A stretch of 64,000 bases of DNA from Mangrovibacillus cuniculi (GTDB lineage: Bacteria; Bacillota; Bacilli; Bacillales; R1DC41), in NCBI RefSeq assembly GCF_015482585.1, contig NZ_CP049742.1:12501-76500 (forward strand), in the 5' to 3' direction. The notes beneath the pieces are model-generated. The model was not told where the DNA came from. It did not search any database and was given only the letters and a program-made list of their open reading frames with translations. Shown here in pieces: positions 51,854-59,316 of this stretch. The first letter of the stretch is position 1; each line of letters starts with the position of its first letter. The translations under genes were made by a program, and so were the position numbers.

Positions 51854-52436
51854 GCGAACCGCCTCCTCGATTTTTTCTCTCTTTGGCGATTGGGAAGCTA
51901 TTTAATGCTCCAGTATCAGCAAGTTTCTCCGTTAACCATTTTCCAAGTAAACCAGCAAGAAGGGCACCAGATAGGCAGCGTACCGCAAACATACTACCTA
52001 GAAGCCAAGGATTTAATTGAGCGAAACCTGATACATAAAATCCCCATGCAAAACTGAATACAGCTGCACCTACACCAGACATGATAAGGGTAAGTGTGGA
52101 GAAACTACGATATCGTGTTAGCGCAAAAGCAGCTTCTGCCCCGAGCCCTTGAATCAAACCAGATAAAATTAAGGACGGTCCTATGGCATTACCAATTAGC
52201 ACTTCAATTGTGGCTGCCATTGTCTCCGAAATCACAGCAGCTCCAGGTTTGCGAATAATGTACATGGCAATGATGGAAACGATAAACCAAATCCCAAAAA
52301 TCACTTCGTATCCCATCGGTCCCATGACGCCGAACAATACATTTCCAACTTGTAAAAATAATAAATAGACGACAGCAAAGACAACTGCCAAAGCAGACAT
52401 CACCATTACTTCACGAAGAGACCATTTACTTAACAT
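51843..52436 (-). CDS. ykoE: ECF transporter S component for a thiamin precursor (YkoE)
   Basis: The 197-residue protein has about six membrane helices and fits the YkoE family, which binds hydroxymethylpyrimidine or thiamin. Features are WSLREVMVMSALAVVFAVVY at the start, GYEVIFGIWF and the LGAEAAFALTRYR loop. The C-terminal tail is Lys/Arg-rich. It lies between ykoF and ykoD with overlaps on both sides and is under the upstream TPP riboswitch. Confidence 0.92.
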   Translation of the reverse strand: MLSKWSLREVMVMSALAVVFAVVYLLFLQVGNVLFGVMGPMGYEVIFGIWFIVSIIAMYIIRKPGAAVISETMAATIEVLIGNAIGPSLILSGLIQGLGAEAAFALTRYRSFSTLTLIMSGVGAAVFSFAWGFYVSGFAQLNPWLLGSMFAVRCLSGALLAGLLGKWLTEKLADTGALNSFPIAKERKNRGGGSHAA

Positions 52437-53067
52437 GTGCGCTACCTCGTATTTCTAGCTCATTGCCACTGTGTGATGGACTATGGACAGAGGCATGAAA
52501 CGTCATCACAACATGACTAGTTTTCTCACTTGTTTCTGTAAATGTTTGTTCTAAGGAATGGAAAACTTCCTCAATAGACCCATCTAGTCGAGAAGCGTAA
52601 TGCTTACTTTGAGAATACGTTCCATGCTTGGTAGCGGTACCGATCGCGTCGTATATAAGCCCCATATAGTTTGGTTCATTCATTGGATAAAGAGCAAACT
52701 GGCTTCCTACATAAATAGAGTCAGCTACTTCACGCACTTGCTCCTTATTAGGAACAGAGTCATCTGCCTCCATGTAAGCATCACCTGCTGTATCTCCAGG
52801 GCAACCAATGGAAAATGTTGCGTGGAATGCTACATGTACTTCATGAGTGGAAGCGTAAGCCAAGATTGCTTTTGCTGTTGCAAACACATGATGAGCTTTA
52901 CCACGGATACATGTACTGACATCATCTGTTTTCATCCATACTCGTGATGTATCCACCTTTTCTAAAGTACCTAAAATAATGTTTAAAAAATTGTCTGTCA
53001 TTGGATGTAGGGAGATATTACATCCTACAATACGGCTAGTACCGCAAACTACTGGTTGATTTGTCAT
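52426..53067 (-). CDS. ykoF: Thiamin/HMP-binding protein YkoF
   Basis: The 213-residue protein has two related ACT-like subdomains, each containing the Ykof motif around SRIVGCNISLHPMTDNF and SQFALYPMNEPNYMG. B. subtilis YkoF binds thiamin and hydroxymethylpyrimidine in the cytoplasm. It is the first gene of the ykoFEDC operon. ATG 53067 follows GTAGGAGC; GTG 53070 is in frame. Confidence 0.93.
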   Translation of the reverse strand: MTNQPVVCGTSRIVGCNISLHPMTDNFLNIILGTLEKVDTSRVWMKTDDVSTCIRGKAHHVFATAKAILAYASTHEVHVAFHATFSIGCPGDTAGDAYMEADDSVPNKEQVREVADSIYVGSQFALYPMNEPNYMGLIYDAIGTATKHGTYSQSKHYASRLDGSIEEVFHSLEQTFTETSEKTSHVVMTFHASVHSPSHSGNELEIRGSAHVK

Positions 53068-53096
53068 CACTATCAGCTCCTACTTTCGAGATAAAC

Positions 53097-53293
53097 GAAA
53101 AAACACTGCACCTTGTTAGAAAGATGCAGTGTCGGAGCACGATATGTAGATAACCTACTAGACAATAGCCTAGTAAACTAGTAAAAGCGATTCGTGTCGT
53201 CGCTGCACTTCCCCACGCTAGTATTATCTAGATCGGGTCTTAAGGGTCTAGGCACGAACCTATCTCAGCCCCGTAATGGAGCTCCCCTAGTGC
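53097..53293 (-). promoter_or_regulatory. TPP riboswitch (THI box) with terminator
   Basis: On the minus strand the aptamer runs from 53293 to 53204, closed by GCACT/AGTGC. It contains the THI-box cores GGGCTGAGAT and ACCCTTAAGACCCGATCTAG, ending CGTGGGGAAGTGC. The expression platform ends with a terminator, ACACTGCACC paired with GGTGCAGTGT-type arms and a T-tract (53133-53097). It lies 30 nt before ykoF, so TPP should turn the transporter operon off. Confidence 0.97.
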
Positions 53294-53326
53294 ACAAGTA
53301 TGCAGTTGTTAATCGTTTTCTAAGTC

Positions 53327-53356
53327 ATTGTACATTTGGTACAAGTAGTTTGTAAA
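53327..53356 (-). promoter_or_regulatory. Promoter of the TPP riboswitch-ykoFEDC operon
   Basis: On the minus strand TTTACA (53356-53351), 18 bp, TACAAT (53332-53327). It ends 34 nt before the aptamer. The rest of 53357-53547 is AT-rich with no gene that I can see. Confidence 0.6.
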
Positions 53357-53547
53357 GGGGTGTACTAATCACGAATTGATTTAATGAGGTTGTTTTTTGT
53401 AAGATGAGAGTAAGTATGACGCTGGTTAGATCTTTGAAATTTTTCTGAGAATGATAAAAGTTAAATGATTGTTATGTGAGTTTGTAGAGGTAATGGCCTT
53501 AAGAATGGTTATACCAATTTTGATAATTAGAGAGGGAGAAAAATTTC

Positions 53548-53901
53548 ATGACGAAACATAAAATTTACACCATGAGTTTTGCAAGTGTCTATCCTCATTA
53601 CATTTCCAAAGCAGAAAGAAAAGGACGAACAAAAGAAGAAGTCGATGAAATTATCTACTGGTTAACAGGTTACACGGAAGAGCAGTTGGCAGAAGTGTTG
53701 GCAGAGAAGAAAGACTTTGAGACGTTCTTTGAGACAGCGCCAAATATGAATCCTGCAAGAGCATTAGTAAAAGGTGTGGTTTGTGGAGTTCGAGTAGAAG
53801 ATATTGAAGAGCCAATAATGCGAGAAATTCGTTATCTGGACAAGTTAATTGATGAATTGGCAAAAGGAAAGAAGATGGAGAAGATACTTAGGAGTGTGTA
53901 A
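53548..53901 (+). CDS. DUF2200 family protein
   Basis: The 117-residue protein fits DUF2200 throughout: the start [27 protein letters not shown], the [12 protein letters not shown] helix and [48 protein letters not shown] (cited in parts). It is a small soluble helical protein of unknown function. AGAGGGAG precedes the start. It is a single gene. Confidence 0.85.
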   Translation: MTKHKIYTMSFASVYPHYISKAERKGRTKEEVDEIIYWLTGYTEEQLAEVLAEKKDFETFFETAPNMNPARALVKGVVCGVRVEDIEEPIMREIRYLDKLIDELAKGKKMEKILRSV

Positions 53902-53993
53902 AGAAATTTAGTATGGAGTTATTAAAGCCTACAGTTCTTGCCGAATAAATCTCATCAAAATTCTCATAATAATAGTGAAAAGAGGTGAGAGAT

Positions 53994-54176
53994 ATGGCAA
54001 AACGTAACGGTCAAACTGATGCACAACAAAAGAATAAAAAAGGCTTTGACTCTAGTCAAACAGATTCGGAGTTCTCAAAAGAATTCGGTAGTGCAGCAGC
54101 TAATGCAGCACATAAAGAGAAAGCTAAGAAAGAAAAAGCATCCAAAAACCAAGGGGAATGGAATGGGATGCAATAA
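53994..54176 (+). CDS. Small hydrophilic protein, possibly gamma-type SASP-like
   Basis: This 60-residue protein is rich in Lys, Ala, Gln, Ser and Asn and has no hydrophobic segment. The pieces TDAQQKNKK and SEFSKEFGS resemble the TDAQQVKKQN and TEFASE repeats of gamma-type small acid-soluble spore proteins, but the match is short and only one copy is present. AGAGGTGAG lies 5 nt before ATG 53994. A terminator follows. If the resemblance is real, it should be expressed in the forespore. Confidence 0.6.
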   Translation: MAKRNGQTDAQQKNKKGFDSSQTDSEFSKEFGSAAANAAHKEKAKKEKASKNQGEWNGMQ

Positions 54177-54182
54177 TTCAGA

Positions 54183-54214
54183 AAAGGTCTAATCCGACGT
54201 GGGTTAGACCTTTG
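54183..54214 (+). terminator. Terminator after the small hydrophilic gene
   Basis: AAAGGTCTAA-x-CC pairs with GG-x-TTAGACCTTT; the T-tract is short (TTTGTT). Confidence 0.8.
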
Positions 54215-54245
54215 TTAGCTGTTGTATGTGATGAAAAGAGTAAAT

Positions 54246-55448
54246 TTAAAGTTCCATAAGGGTAACTTTTTCTTCCATTTTAATAATAATATCTTCTATT
54301 TTTGCGAATCCATGATAGCGAACGTAAACCACAACATTTCCTATAGATGCGTATACTTCCTTGGATTCTTGTTCTTCATAAGCATAGAAGGTATCAAAAG
54401 ATTTATTTTCTGAATGGACTAATTTTATGCCTCTTCCTGGGTAGTGATTTCTCTTTCTCAAGTCATTCAGTAACGGTTCTGCTAAAAAAGAGAATTGTAA
54501 TTGATAGTATTCAGTTGATAACGAAGGAGAGTATTCACCACTTTGATCAGCCCATTGTTCTCCTGGCACATATCCATTTTCATCTGTTTCATATTGTACT
54601 GGTGCTAATGGATCCCAACTGATGGATAAGCGGTTAGCCCAGTCTACATCATCGCCACCAAAATACTCAGGTTCTTGTCTAAGAAGATTTGGATTATTTT
54701 CAATTTCAGCAAGTCGTACAATTGGTAGAGATGGGGTGGATTCTGGTAAAGTCTCCGTAGTATCTTGAACTAATTTATAAAAAGGAACTATGGAACTGAA
54801 AAGTAAGAGAATAGTAAATAGGAGAGAGATAATGGTTCGTCTTTTACTATTTTTACTCCATTTTGCTCTATGATCTATGGATTTCCCTGCAGCCAAGTCT
54901 TTTTTCAATGTATGGATAGATTTAGCACCTATGATGGTTTGGTAAGTTGCAAAGATTAAAAATAAGGAAATTAAGTTCAAATGAAGTAATCCACCATCTA
55001 TCAATTGTAGGAAAGGTGTGCCGTCTAGAAAGAGATTTGCTCCTAACATTCCTGTTAAGAAAATGGCAGCTACAACTGAAGTGATAGCATTAGATTTTAA
55101 TTTTTTGTCTAACTCCGTTAAAGTGTAGGCTTGCTCTGCAGGATCTGTATGTAACTCTGGAGCGTTTACTTTAACAGGAGAGGCAAATATATGATACATT
55201 CCATACTTCGCAACGTAATCCCAACCATTTTCTTGATAGAATTGTTTCTGTTCTGAAGATATATATCTTTTTGATGTGAGCTCTATTCTATAATTCATGT
55301 CTTTCGGTTCGCCTTTAGCAAATTTTGCAAACAAGACCCCGATTTTCTTTAAATGTAACCCTTCCGCAGCCATATCGGAAAACCAACTCTCATGCTCCCC
55401 AATCTTCCAGTAGTCACTTGGCCGTAACTTATAGACATGCTTATCCAT
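54246..55448 (-). CDS. DUF2812 membrane protein
   Basis: The 400-residue protein has an N-terminal DUF2812 domain (LRPSDYWKIGEHESWFSDMAAEG, with the typical ENGWDYVAKYG and YHIFAS further on), then three membrane segments (about 120-145, 155-180, 215-240) and an extracytoplasmic C-terminal region. DUF2812 proteins are regularly encoded next to PadR regulators. Its start overlaps the padR-like gene by 8 nt, so both are co-expressed. Function is unknown; an envelope stress role is a guess. Confidence 0.82.
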   Translation of the reverse strand: MDKHVYKLRPSDYWKIGEHESWFSDMAAEGLHLKKIGVLFAKFAKGEPKDMNYRIELTSKRYISSEQKQFYQENGWDYVAKYGMYHIFASPVKVNAPELHTDPAEQAYTLTELDKKLKSNAITSVVAAIFLTGMLGANLFLDGTPFLQLIDGGLLHLNLISLFLIFATYQTIIGAKSIHTLKKDLAAGKSIDHRAKWSKNSKRRTIISLLFTILLLFSSIVPFYKLVQDTTETLPESTPSLPIVRLAEIENNPNLLRQEPEYFGGDDVDWANRLSISWDPLAPVQYETDENGYVPGEQWADQSGEYSPSLSTEYYQLQFSFLAEPLLNDLRKRNHYPGRGIKLVHSENKSFDTFYAYEEQESKEVYASIGNVVVYVRYHGFAKIEDIIIKMEEKVTLMEL

Positions 55449-55761
55449 GATTGTTCCCCTCCTCTAAAATGTGACTATCCTCAATCAGCGCTTGTAATCT
55501 CACATACTCTTGACGTAATGCCTTTTCTCCGACAGGTGTAATCTGATAAATTTTTCGTCGTCCATCATTTTCAGCGAGTGAAATCAGTCTATCTTTTTCC
55601 ATGCGAGAGAGAACGCCATAAAGGGTTCCAGGCCCCATGCTAATTCTGCCTCTCGATACTTCCGAAATAGACTGCATTAACTGATACCCATGGTTTGGTC
55701 GCATGAGTGCTAGTAGTACATAGTACATAGCTTCGGTCATTGGGCCGCCGGTGTATGCCAT
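55441..55761 (-). CDS. PadR-family transcriptional regulator
   Basis: The 106-residue winged-helix protein has the PadR pattern MYYVLLALMRPNHGYQLMQ, SMGPGTLYGVLSRMEKDRLI, DGRRKIYQITPVGEKAL and a short C-terminal helix (PadR-s2 type). GAGGTGACA precedes the start. It probably represses itself and the downstream DUF2812 gene through the dyad at 55781-55810. Confidence 0.92.
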   Translation of the reverse strand: MAYTGGPMTEAMYYVLLALMRPNHGYQLMQSISEVSRGRISMGPGTLYGVLSRMEKDRLISLAENDGRRKIYQITPVGEKALRQEYVRLQALIEDSHILEEGNNHG

Positions 55762-55780
55762 ATTGTCACCTCATTTATTA

Positions 55781-55810
55781 TTATGTTACGCGATATATCG
55801 TATGACATAA
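55781..55810. promoter_or_regulatory. Dyad operator upstream of the PadR gene
   Basis: TTATGT-TACG-CGATATATCG-TATG-ACATAA is a 30-bp element with a self-complementary centre (CGATATATCG) and outer arms TTATGT/ACATAA placed symmetrically. ATGT...ACAT arms are usual in PadR operators. It lies 20 nt upstream of the start codon, where a promoter should be. Confidence 0.65.
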
Positions 55811-55908
55811 CAGTAAGGGTTTGATGATTGAATGTAAAGATAAATTGGGTTGGATTGGTAAAAAAGTGATGTTACAATGGGAAAAATAGAAAGTATAGGA
55901 GAGAAAAG

Positions 55909-56142
55909 ATGAAAGGTTGGGAGATTAATTATAATAATAATAAAGTCACTGTAGAAAATAGATGGTTTGGTGAGAGATTATACGTAAACGGAGAACTGCA
56001 AGATGAACTTATTGGTGTAGCATCTAGAGCTAGACTATGGGGGAAGTTAAGTACGGGAGAAGAAATTAAGGTAACGCTTGGTGGTATTTTTAAAATCCAT
56101 TGTCGTATTTTTATTGATCAGAAATTAGTTTCTAGTGATTAG
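55909..56142 (+). CDS. Hypothetical protein, 77 aa
   Basis: I do not recognise a named family. The 77-residue protein is soluble and appears beta-rich: alternating hydrophobic residues (WEINYNNNKVTVENRWFGERLYVNGE), a Gly-containing turn (GKLSTGEEIKVTLGGIF) and a Cys in KIHCRIFID. AGGAGAGAAAAG precedes ATG 55909 with good spacing. It is a single gene. Confidence 0.7.
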   Translation: MKGWEINYNNNKVTVENRWFGERLYVNGELQDELIGVASRARLWGKLSTGEEIKVTLGGIFKIHCRIFIDQKLVSSD

Positions 56143-56545
56143 CTCTATGACCTAATAGACAGTGAGTTGAAAGAAATTATCTATCTCCCATCGTGGAAAT
56201 GTGGGTGATTGTTTTTTAGATTTATAGAAACAATATCGATGGAAAGGGAACTACTATAAGATTCTTTTCCATCGGTGTTATCAAGTGGTAACGTTTATGT
56301 AATTCTATATGATAGGTTGTTTAAAATTTGACATATTATATCTATGATGGAAAAATAAAGTTATAAGCCTCGAAAGCTTCGCACAAACCTCGAAATCCCT
56401 AAAACCTTCTGCTATATTTTTATCCCTAAAACTAATAAAACATTGATTACCATTGTTGCTAGTCCTCTTTATAGGAGGTGATAGGTATGTAATGGATGAA
56501 ACGTAAGTCTTACCATTCAATTACAACAAATCAGGAGGGATAGTA
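56143..56545. other. Gene-free stretch with two hairpins
   Basis: A weak terminator-like hairpin follows the 77-aa gene: ATC-x-CCCA with TGGG-x-GAT at 56183-56209, then TTGTTTTTT. A second, longer hairpin has arms CGATGGAAA (56231-) and TTTCCATCG (ending about 56274) about 24 nt apart, with no T-tract. A minus-strand frame of 71 codons at 56520-56305 has no convincing start site and is not called. Confidence 0.5.
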
Positions 56546-56875
56546 ATGGGTCATGATATTTATGGACTAAACAAAAAAGGAAAAGAAATCGCTTATGCTA
56601 GATTTAGTATGAGTAACAGTAATGCTAGAATTTTGTATCGAGTACTTAACGCTCAAGACAAAGATGGCGGAGTAAGTGGCATTGGTGCAGTAGCAGACTT
56701 TGACTTTCATCAAATGGAATCCGCACGTAAAACATTCTTAGGACATACAAAAGATCTTCGTAACATTCCTCCGGGCAGTCTCGCCCACCATGATATCCAA
56801 CAAATTTCAACCTTTTTAACTAACTGTAAAGAAACCGCACATCGAGAAGGGAAAGTGCAGGTTTATTTTGGGTGA
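56546..56875 (+). CDS. Hypothetical protein, 109 aa
   Basis: I recognise no characterised family. The 109-residue protein is soluble and begins MGHDIYGLNKKGKEIAYARFSMS, has a segment YRVLNAQDKDGGVSGIGA, and a helical C-terminal part ending in EGKVQVYFG (quoted in parts). CAGGAGGGATAG gives a strong ribosome-binding site. It is monocistronic and followed by a terminator and tandem array G. Confidence 0.75.
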   Translation: MGHDIYGLNKKGKEIAYARFSMSNSNARILYRVLNAQDKDGGVSGIGAVADFDFHQMESARKTFLGHTKDLRNIPPGSLAHHDIQQISTFLTNCKETAHREGKVQVYFG

Positions 56876-56900
56876 TTAATTTTCAATAAGTGTTAATAGG

Positions 56901-56935
56901 GAAGTGAATTTGTTTAAAAGCAGATTCACTTTTTC
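56901..56935 (+). terminator. Terminator after the 109-aa gene
   Basis: AAGTGAAT-x-TG pairs with CA-x-ATTCACTT around about 8 nt, followed by TTT. Confidence 0.85.
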
Positions 56936-56989
56936 TATGGGTGCCTAGCCGAGAAATAAGGAAGTTAGAATACACGATCATGGAATAAC

Positions 56990-57301
56990 GTGCGCTCAAG
57001 CGAGTGGAAAAGCGCTCTAGAGCACACGATAAAGGAATAACGTGCGTTCAAGCGAGTGGAAAAGCGCTCTAGAGCACACGATAAAGGAATAACGTGCGTT
57101 CAAGCGAGTGGAAAAGCGCTCTAGAGCACACGATAAAGGAATAACGTGCGTTCAAGCGAGTGGAAAAGCGCTCTAGAGCACACGATAAAGGAATAACGTG
57201 CGCTCAAGCGAGTGGAAAAGCGCTCTAGAGCACACGATAAAGGAATAACGTGCGTTCAAGCGAGTGAAAAAGCACTCTAGAGCACACGATAATGAAAAAA
57301 C
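56990..57301. repeat. Tandem array G, 6 x 52 bp
   Basis: Units start at 56990, 57042, 57094, 57146, 57198 and 57250; a partial unit precedes them from about 56952. The unit, GTGCGYTCAAGCGAGTGGAA to GGAATAAC, is nearly invariant across copies 2-5, indicating recent amplification. GTGCGCTC and GAGCACAC pair across about 16 nt, with AGCGCTCT inside. It is homologous to array E. Confidence 0.95.
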
Positions 57302-57413
57302 CTGCGCTCTAGACAGCAGAAAATAACTTCAGACCATACATTAAGAAAAAATGAAACTCCTTCCAGACTATTTTCGTCTTACTATATACAAATATATAAA
57401 TAGGAGACTCACA

Positions 57414-57980
57414 ATGAACACAACCATCTACTTCGTCCGGCACGCACATTCTCATTTCGACCTTAAAAATGAAAGATTAAGAGAATTATCTGAAAAAGGG
57501 TGGAACGACGTCAGCGCAGTGACGGATATTTTGACGAAAGAACAAGTTAATAGAATATACTCTAGTACATATACGAGAGCCGTTCAAACTGTGGAGGAGT
57601 ATGCGAAATCACTTAATCAAGTTGTAGAAGTAGATGAGCGCCTTAGGGAAGGTATGTTATCGCATGCAGACTTTCATTTTGAAAACGCCAACGCTTCCTT
57701 AAAATTTGCGATGGAAAACCCGGATTTTACATACGATGGCGGAGAGTCGCGCCGTTCGATTCAAGCTCGTGGAGTAGAAGCGTTAAAAGAGATCGTTGCA
57801 AAGCACCAAGGTGAAAAGATTGCCATCGGGACTCACGGATATATTTTAATGGCGATGATGAACCACATAGATTCTTCCTATGGCTTTGACTTCTTCTTGT
57901 CTACTACTAATCCAGATATTTATCGAGTGGAAGTGTCACCGGAATTTGAGCTGGTGGATATGGAGCGTCTTTGGAAGTAG
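57414..57980 (+). CDS. Histidine phosphatase family protein
   Basis: The 188-residue protein belongs to the phosphoglycerate-mutase/histidine phosphatase superfamily. The phospho-acceptor His is in FVRHAHS; SSTYTRAVQT holds the catalytic Arg, DERLREG the Glu and GTHGYIL the second His. Most small bacterial members are phosphatases, not mutases. ATG 57414 follows TAGGAGAC; an upstream frame from 57351 is not supported by a ribosome-binding site. Confidence 0.9.
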   Translation: MNTTIYFVRHAHSHFDLKNERLRELSEKGWNDVSAVTDILTKEQVNRIYSSTYTRAVQTVEEYAKSLNQVVEVDERLREGMLSHADFHFENANASLKFAMENPDFTYDGGESRRSIQARGVEALKEIVAKHQGEKIAIGTHGYILMAMMNHIDSSYGFDFFLSTTNPDIYRVEVSPEFELVDMERLWK

Positions 57981-57998
57981 AGATTAGGAGGAAAAATA

Positions 57999-58259
57999 AT
58001 GAAAAGTAAAATTATAGAGATAGTATGGAGAGTTCTTGTAATATGCTTAATGATTTATGTTATGTACTCATTTTTTGATGGAAATGACTCTAATGACACA
58101 TTTCCACTGTTTATTTTAATAGGATTTTGGATCATCAGCTCCACTTTAGAATTAACTAAGGCAATCCGCGAAAAGAAAAAATGGCAGATAGGGTTATGGG
58201 GTACACTTCTTACAGTGTTTTCTATTATGTGTCTATACGTTTTAGTAGACATTATTTAA
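57999..58259 (+). CDS. Small membrane protein, 86 aa
   Basis: Three hydrophobic segments (about residues 9-25, 35-52 and 64-84) are separated by short charged loops (FDGNDSNDT and AIREKKKWQ). No family is recognised. TTAGGAGGAAAA precedes the start. It lies 18 nt after the phosphatase gene and is probably co-transcribed. Confidence 0.75.
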   Translation: MKSKIIEIVWRVLVICLMIYVMYSFFDGNDSNDTFPLFILIGFWIISSTLELTKAIREKKKWQIGLWGTLLTVFSIMCLYVLVDII

Positions 58260-58323
58260 GGTAATAATATAATAGCGAAATCTATAAGTAACATATATCA
58301 CTATAAAAGAGGAGTATAATAAA

Positions 58324-58575
58324 TTGAAAAATTTCAAACCAATAACCGAATTGAGGAACTATAAAGAGATTCTAGAGCAAGTAAAAGATAATGCCCCAGT
58401 TTATCTAACTAGAGAAGGAAAGAGTGAGTATGCAATTGTGAAGGTGGAAGATTTAGAAAAATTGCAATCCACAATAACGTTACTTTCCGAAATTGAAAAG
58501 GGGGAACAATCGGCTAGAGATAAGAAGTGGATCTCAGCCGATGAAGTGGATGACTACTTTAGCTTAAAAGGGTAA
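58324..58575 (+). CDS. Phd/YefM-type antitoxin, no toxin gene adjacent
   Basis: The 83-residue protein has the Phd/YefM fold pattern: FKPITELRNYKEILEQVKDNAPVYLTREGKSEYAIVKVEDLEKLQ (in parts), where the N-terminal half binds DNA and the rest neutralises a toxin. The start is TTG at 58324 after AGAGGAG. The next gene is on the other strand, and no RelE/Doc-like toxin lies nearby, so it is an orphan here. Confidence 0.85.
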   Translation: MKNFKPITELRNYKEILEQVKDNAPVYLTREGKSEYAIVKVEDLEKLQSTITLLSEIEKGEQSARDKKWISADEVDDYFSLKG

Positions 58576-58588
58576 AAAACCAACTAAC

Positions 58589-59155
58589 TTAGTTCTCTCC
58601 CCCACAAACCCCACTCAACCCCTTATTCACAAACCCATACAAAAACTCCGCCATCTCTCTAGGTGTCTTATTTTGACCAGATTCCAGCCAGTTTTTAATA
58701 ACATAAATACAACCACTAACCAAGAACAAATTGATATACTCATATGTTTCGGGATCCAGCTTTTTATCCGTGATCCAATGATGAAAAATATACTCTTGCG
58801 TTATCCGCATCCCTTTTTTCTGAAATTGCATATCGCTATTTTCGCTTAGAAGCACCTGGCAAATGTCACTCTTTTCCGCAAGAAACTCAAAAAGTTTAAT
58901 CGTCATCTCCATCGCTTCGTCTTCTTTTGAAAAATTATATTGGTTTAACGTAGCCACTAACTCCTCCATAAACTCTTCTTCAATCGCATAAAGCAAATCA
59001 TATGGGTTTGCATAGTGGGCATAGTAAGTAGAACGATTAATATCGGCCAGCTCACATAGTTCTTTCACCGTTATATTCGCAATTTGTTTGGTTTTGATTA
59101 ATGCTAATAAGCTTTTCTTTAGCACCATTTGTGTGTACTTTTTTCGACGATCCAT
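58589..59155 (-). CDS. TetR/AcrR family regulator
   Basis: The 188-residue protein has a TetR-type helix-turn-helix (ANITVKELCELADINRSTYYAHY, about 24-47, in parts) and a C-terminal domain of the TetR_C_33/DhaS-like kind. It is divergent from the MMPL operon and probably represses it; dyads are present in the shared promoter region. CAGGAGTTTT precedes the start. Confidence 0.9.
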   Translation of the reverse strand: MDRRKKYTQMVLKKSLLALIKTKQIANITVKELCELADINRSTYYAHYANPYDLLYAIEEEFMEELVATLNQYNFSKEDEAMEMTIKLFEFLAEKSDICQVLLSENSDMQFQKKGMRITQEYIFHHWITDKKLDPETYEYINLFLVSGCIYVIKNWLESGQNKTPREMAEFLYGFVNKGLSGVCGGEN

Positions 59156-59214
59156 TTATAAAAACTCCTGTCTACTTGTCCAATATGCTACATCCTCAAC
59201 ACGAAGCGGAAAAG

Positions 59215-59279
59215 TGTTGGGAACGCAACATTCTCTACACAACTGTTTGTTGTATATCCAACACTGTGTTTACTATAAT
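59215..59279 (+). promoter_or_regulatory. Promoter and candidate TetR operators of the MMPL operon
   Basis: TTGTAT (59250-59255), 18 bp, TATAAT (59274-59279) faces the MMPL gene. Three short dyads cover it: TGTTG-N6-CAACA (59215-59230), ACAAC-N5-GTTGT (59239-59253) and AACAC-T-GTGTT (59260-59270). They share AACA/TGTT-type half-sites and would suit a TetR dimer. Confidence 0.6.
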
Positions 59280-59316
59280 GATAAAGGGATTAGTAAGAAG
59301 AAACAAGAGAGGATGA

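Noticed and set aside
56305-56520. 71-codon minus-strand frame
   Set aside because: No ribosome-binding site, no recognisable domain, and hairpins lie in the same stretch.
58055-58252. Minus-strand frame opposite the small membrane protein gene
   Set aside because: It is the antisense shadow of 57999-58259, which has a strong ribosome-binding site.
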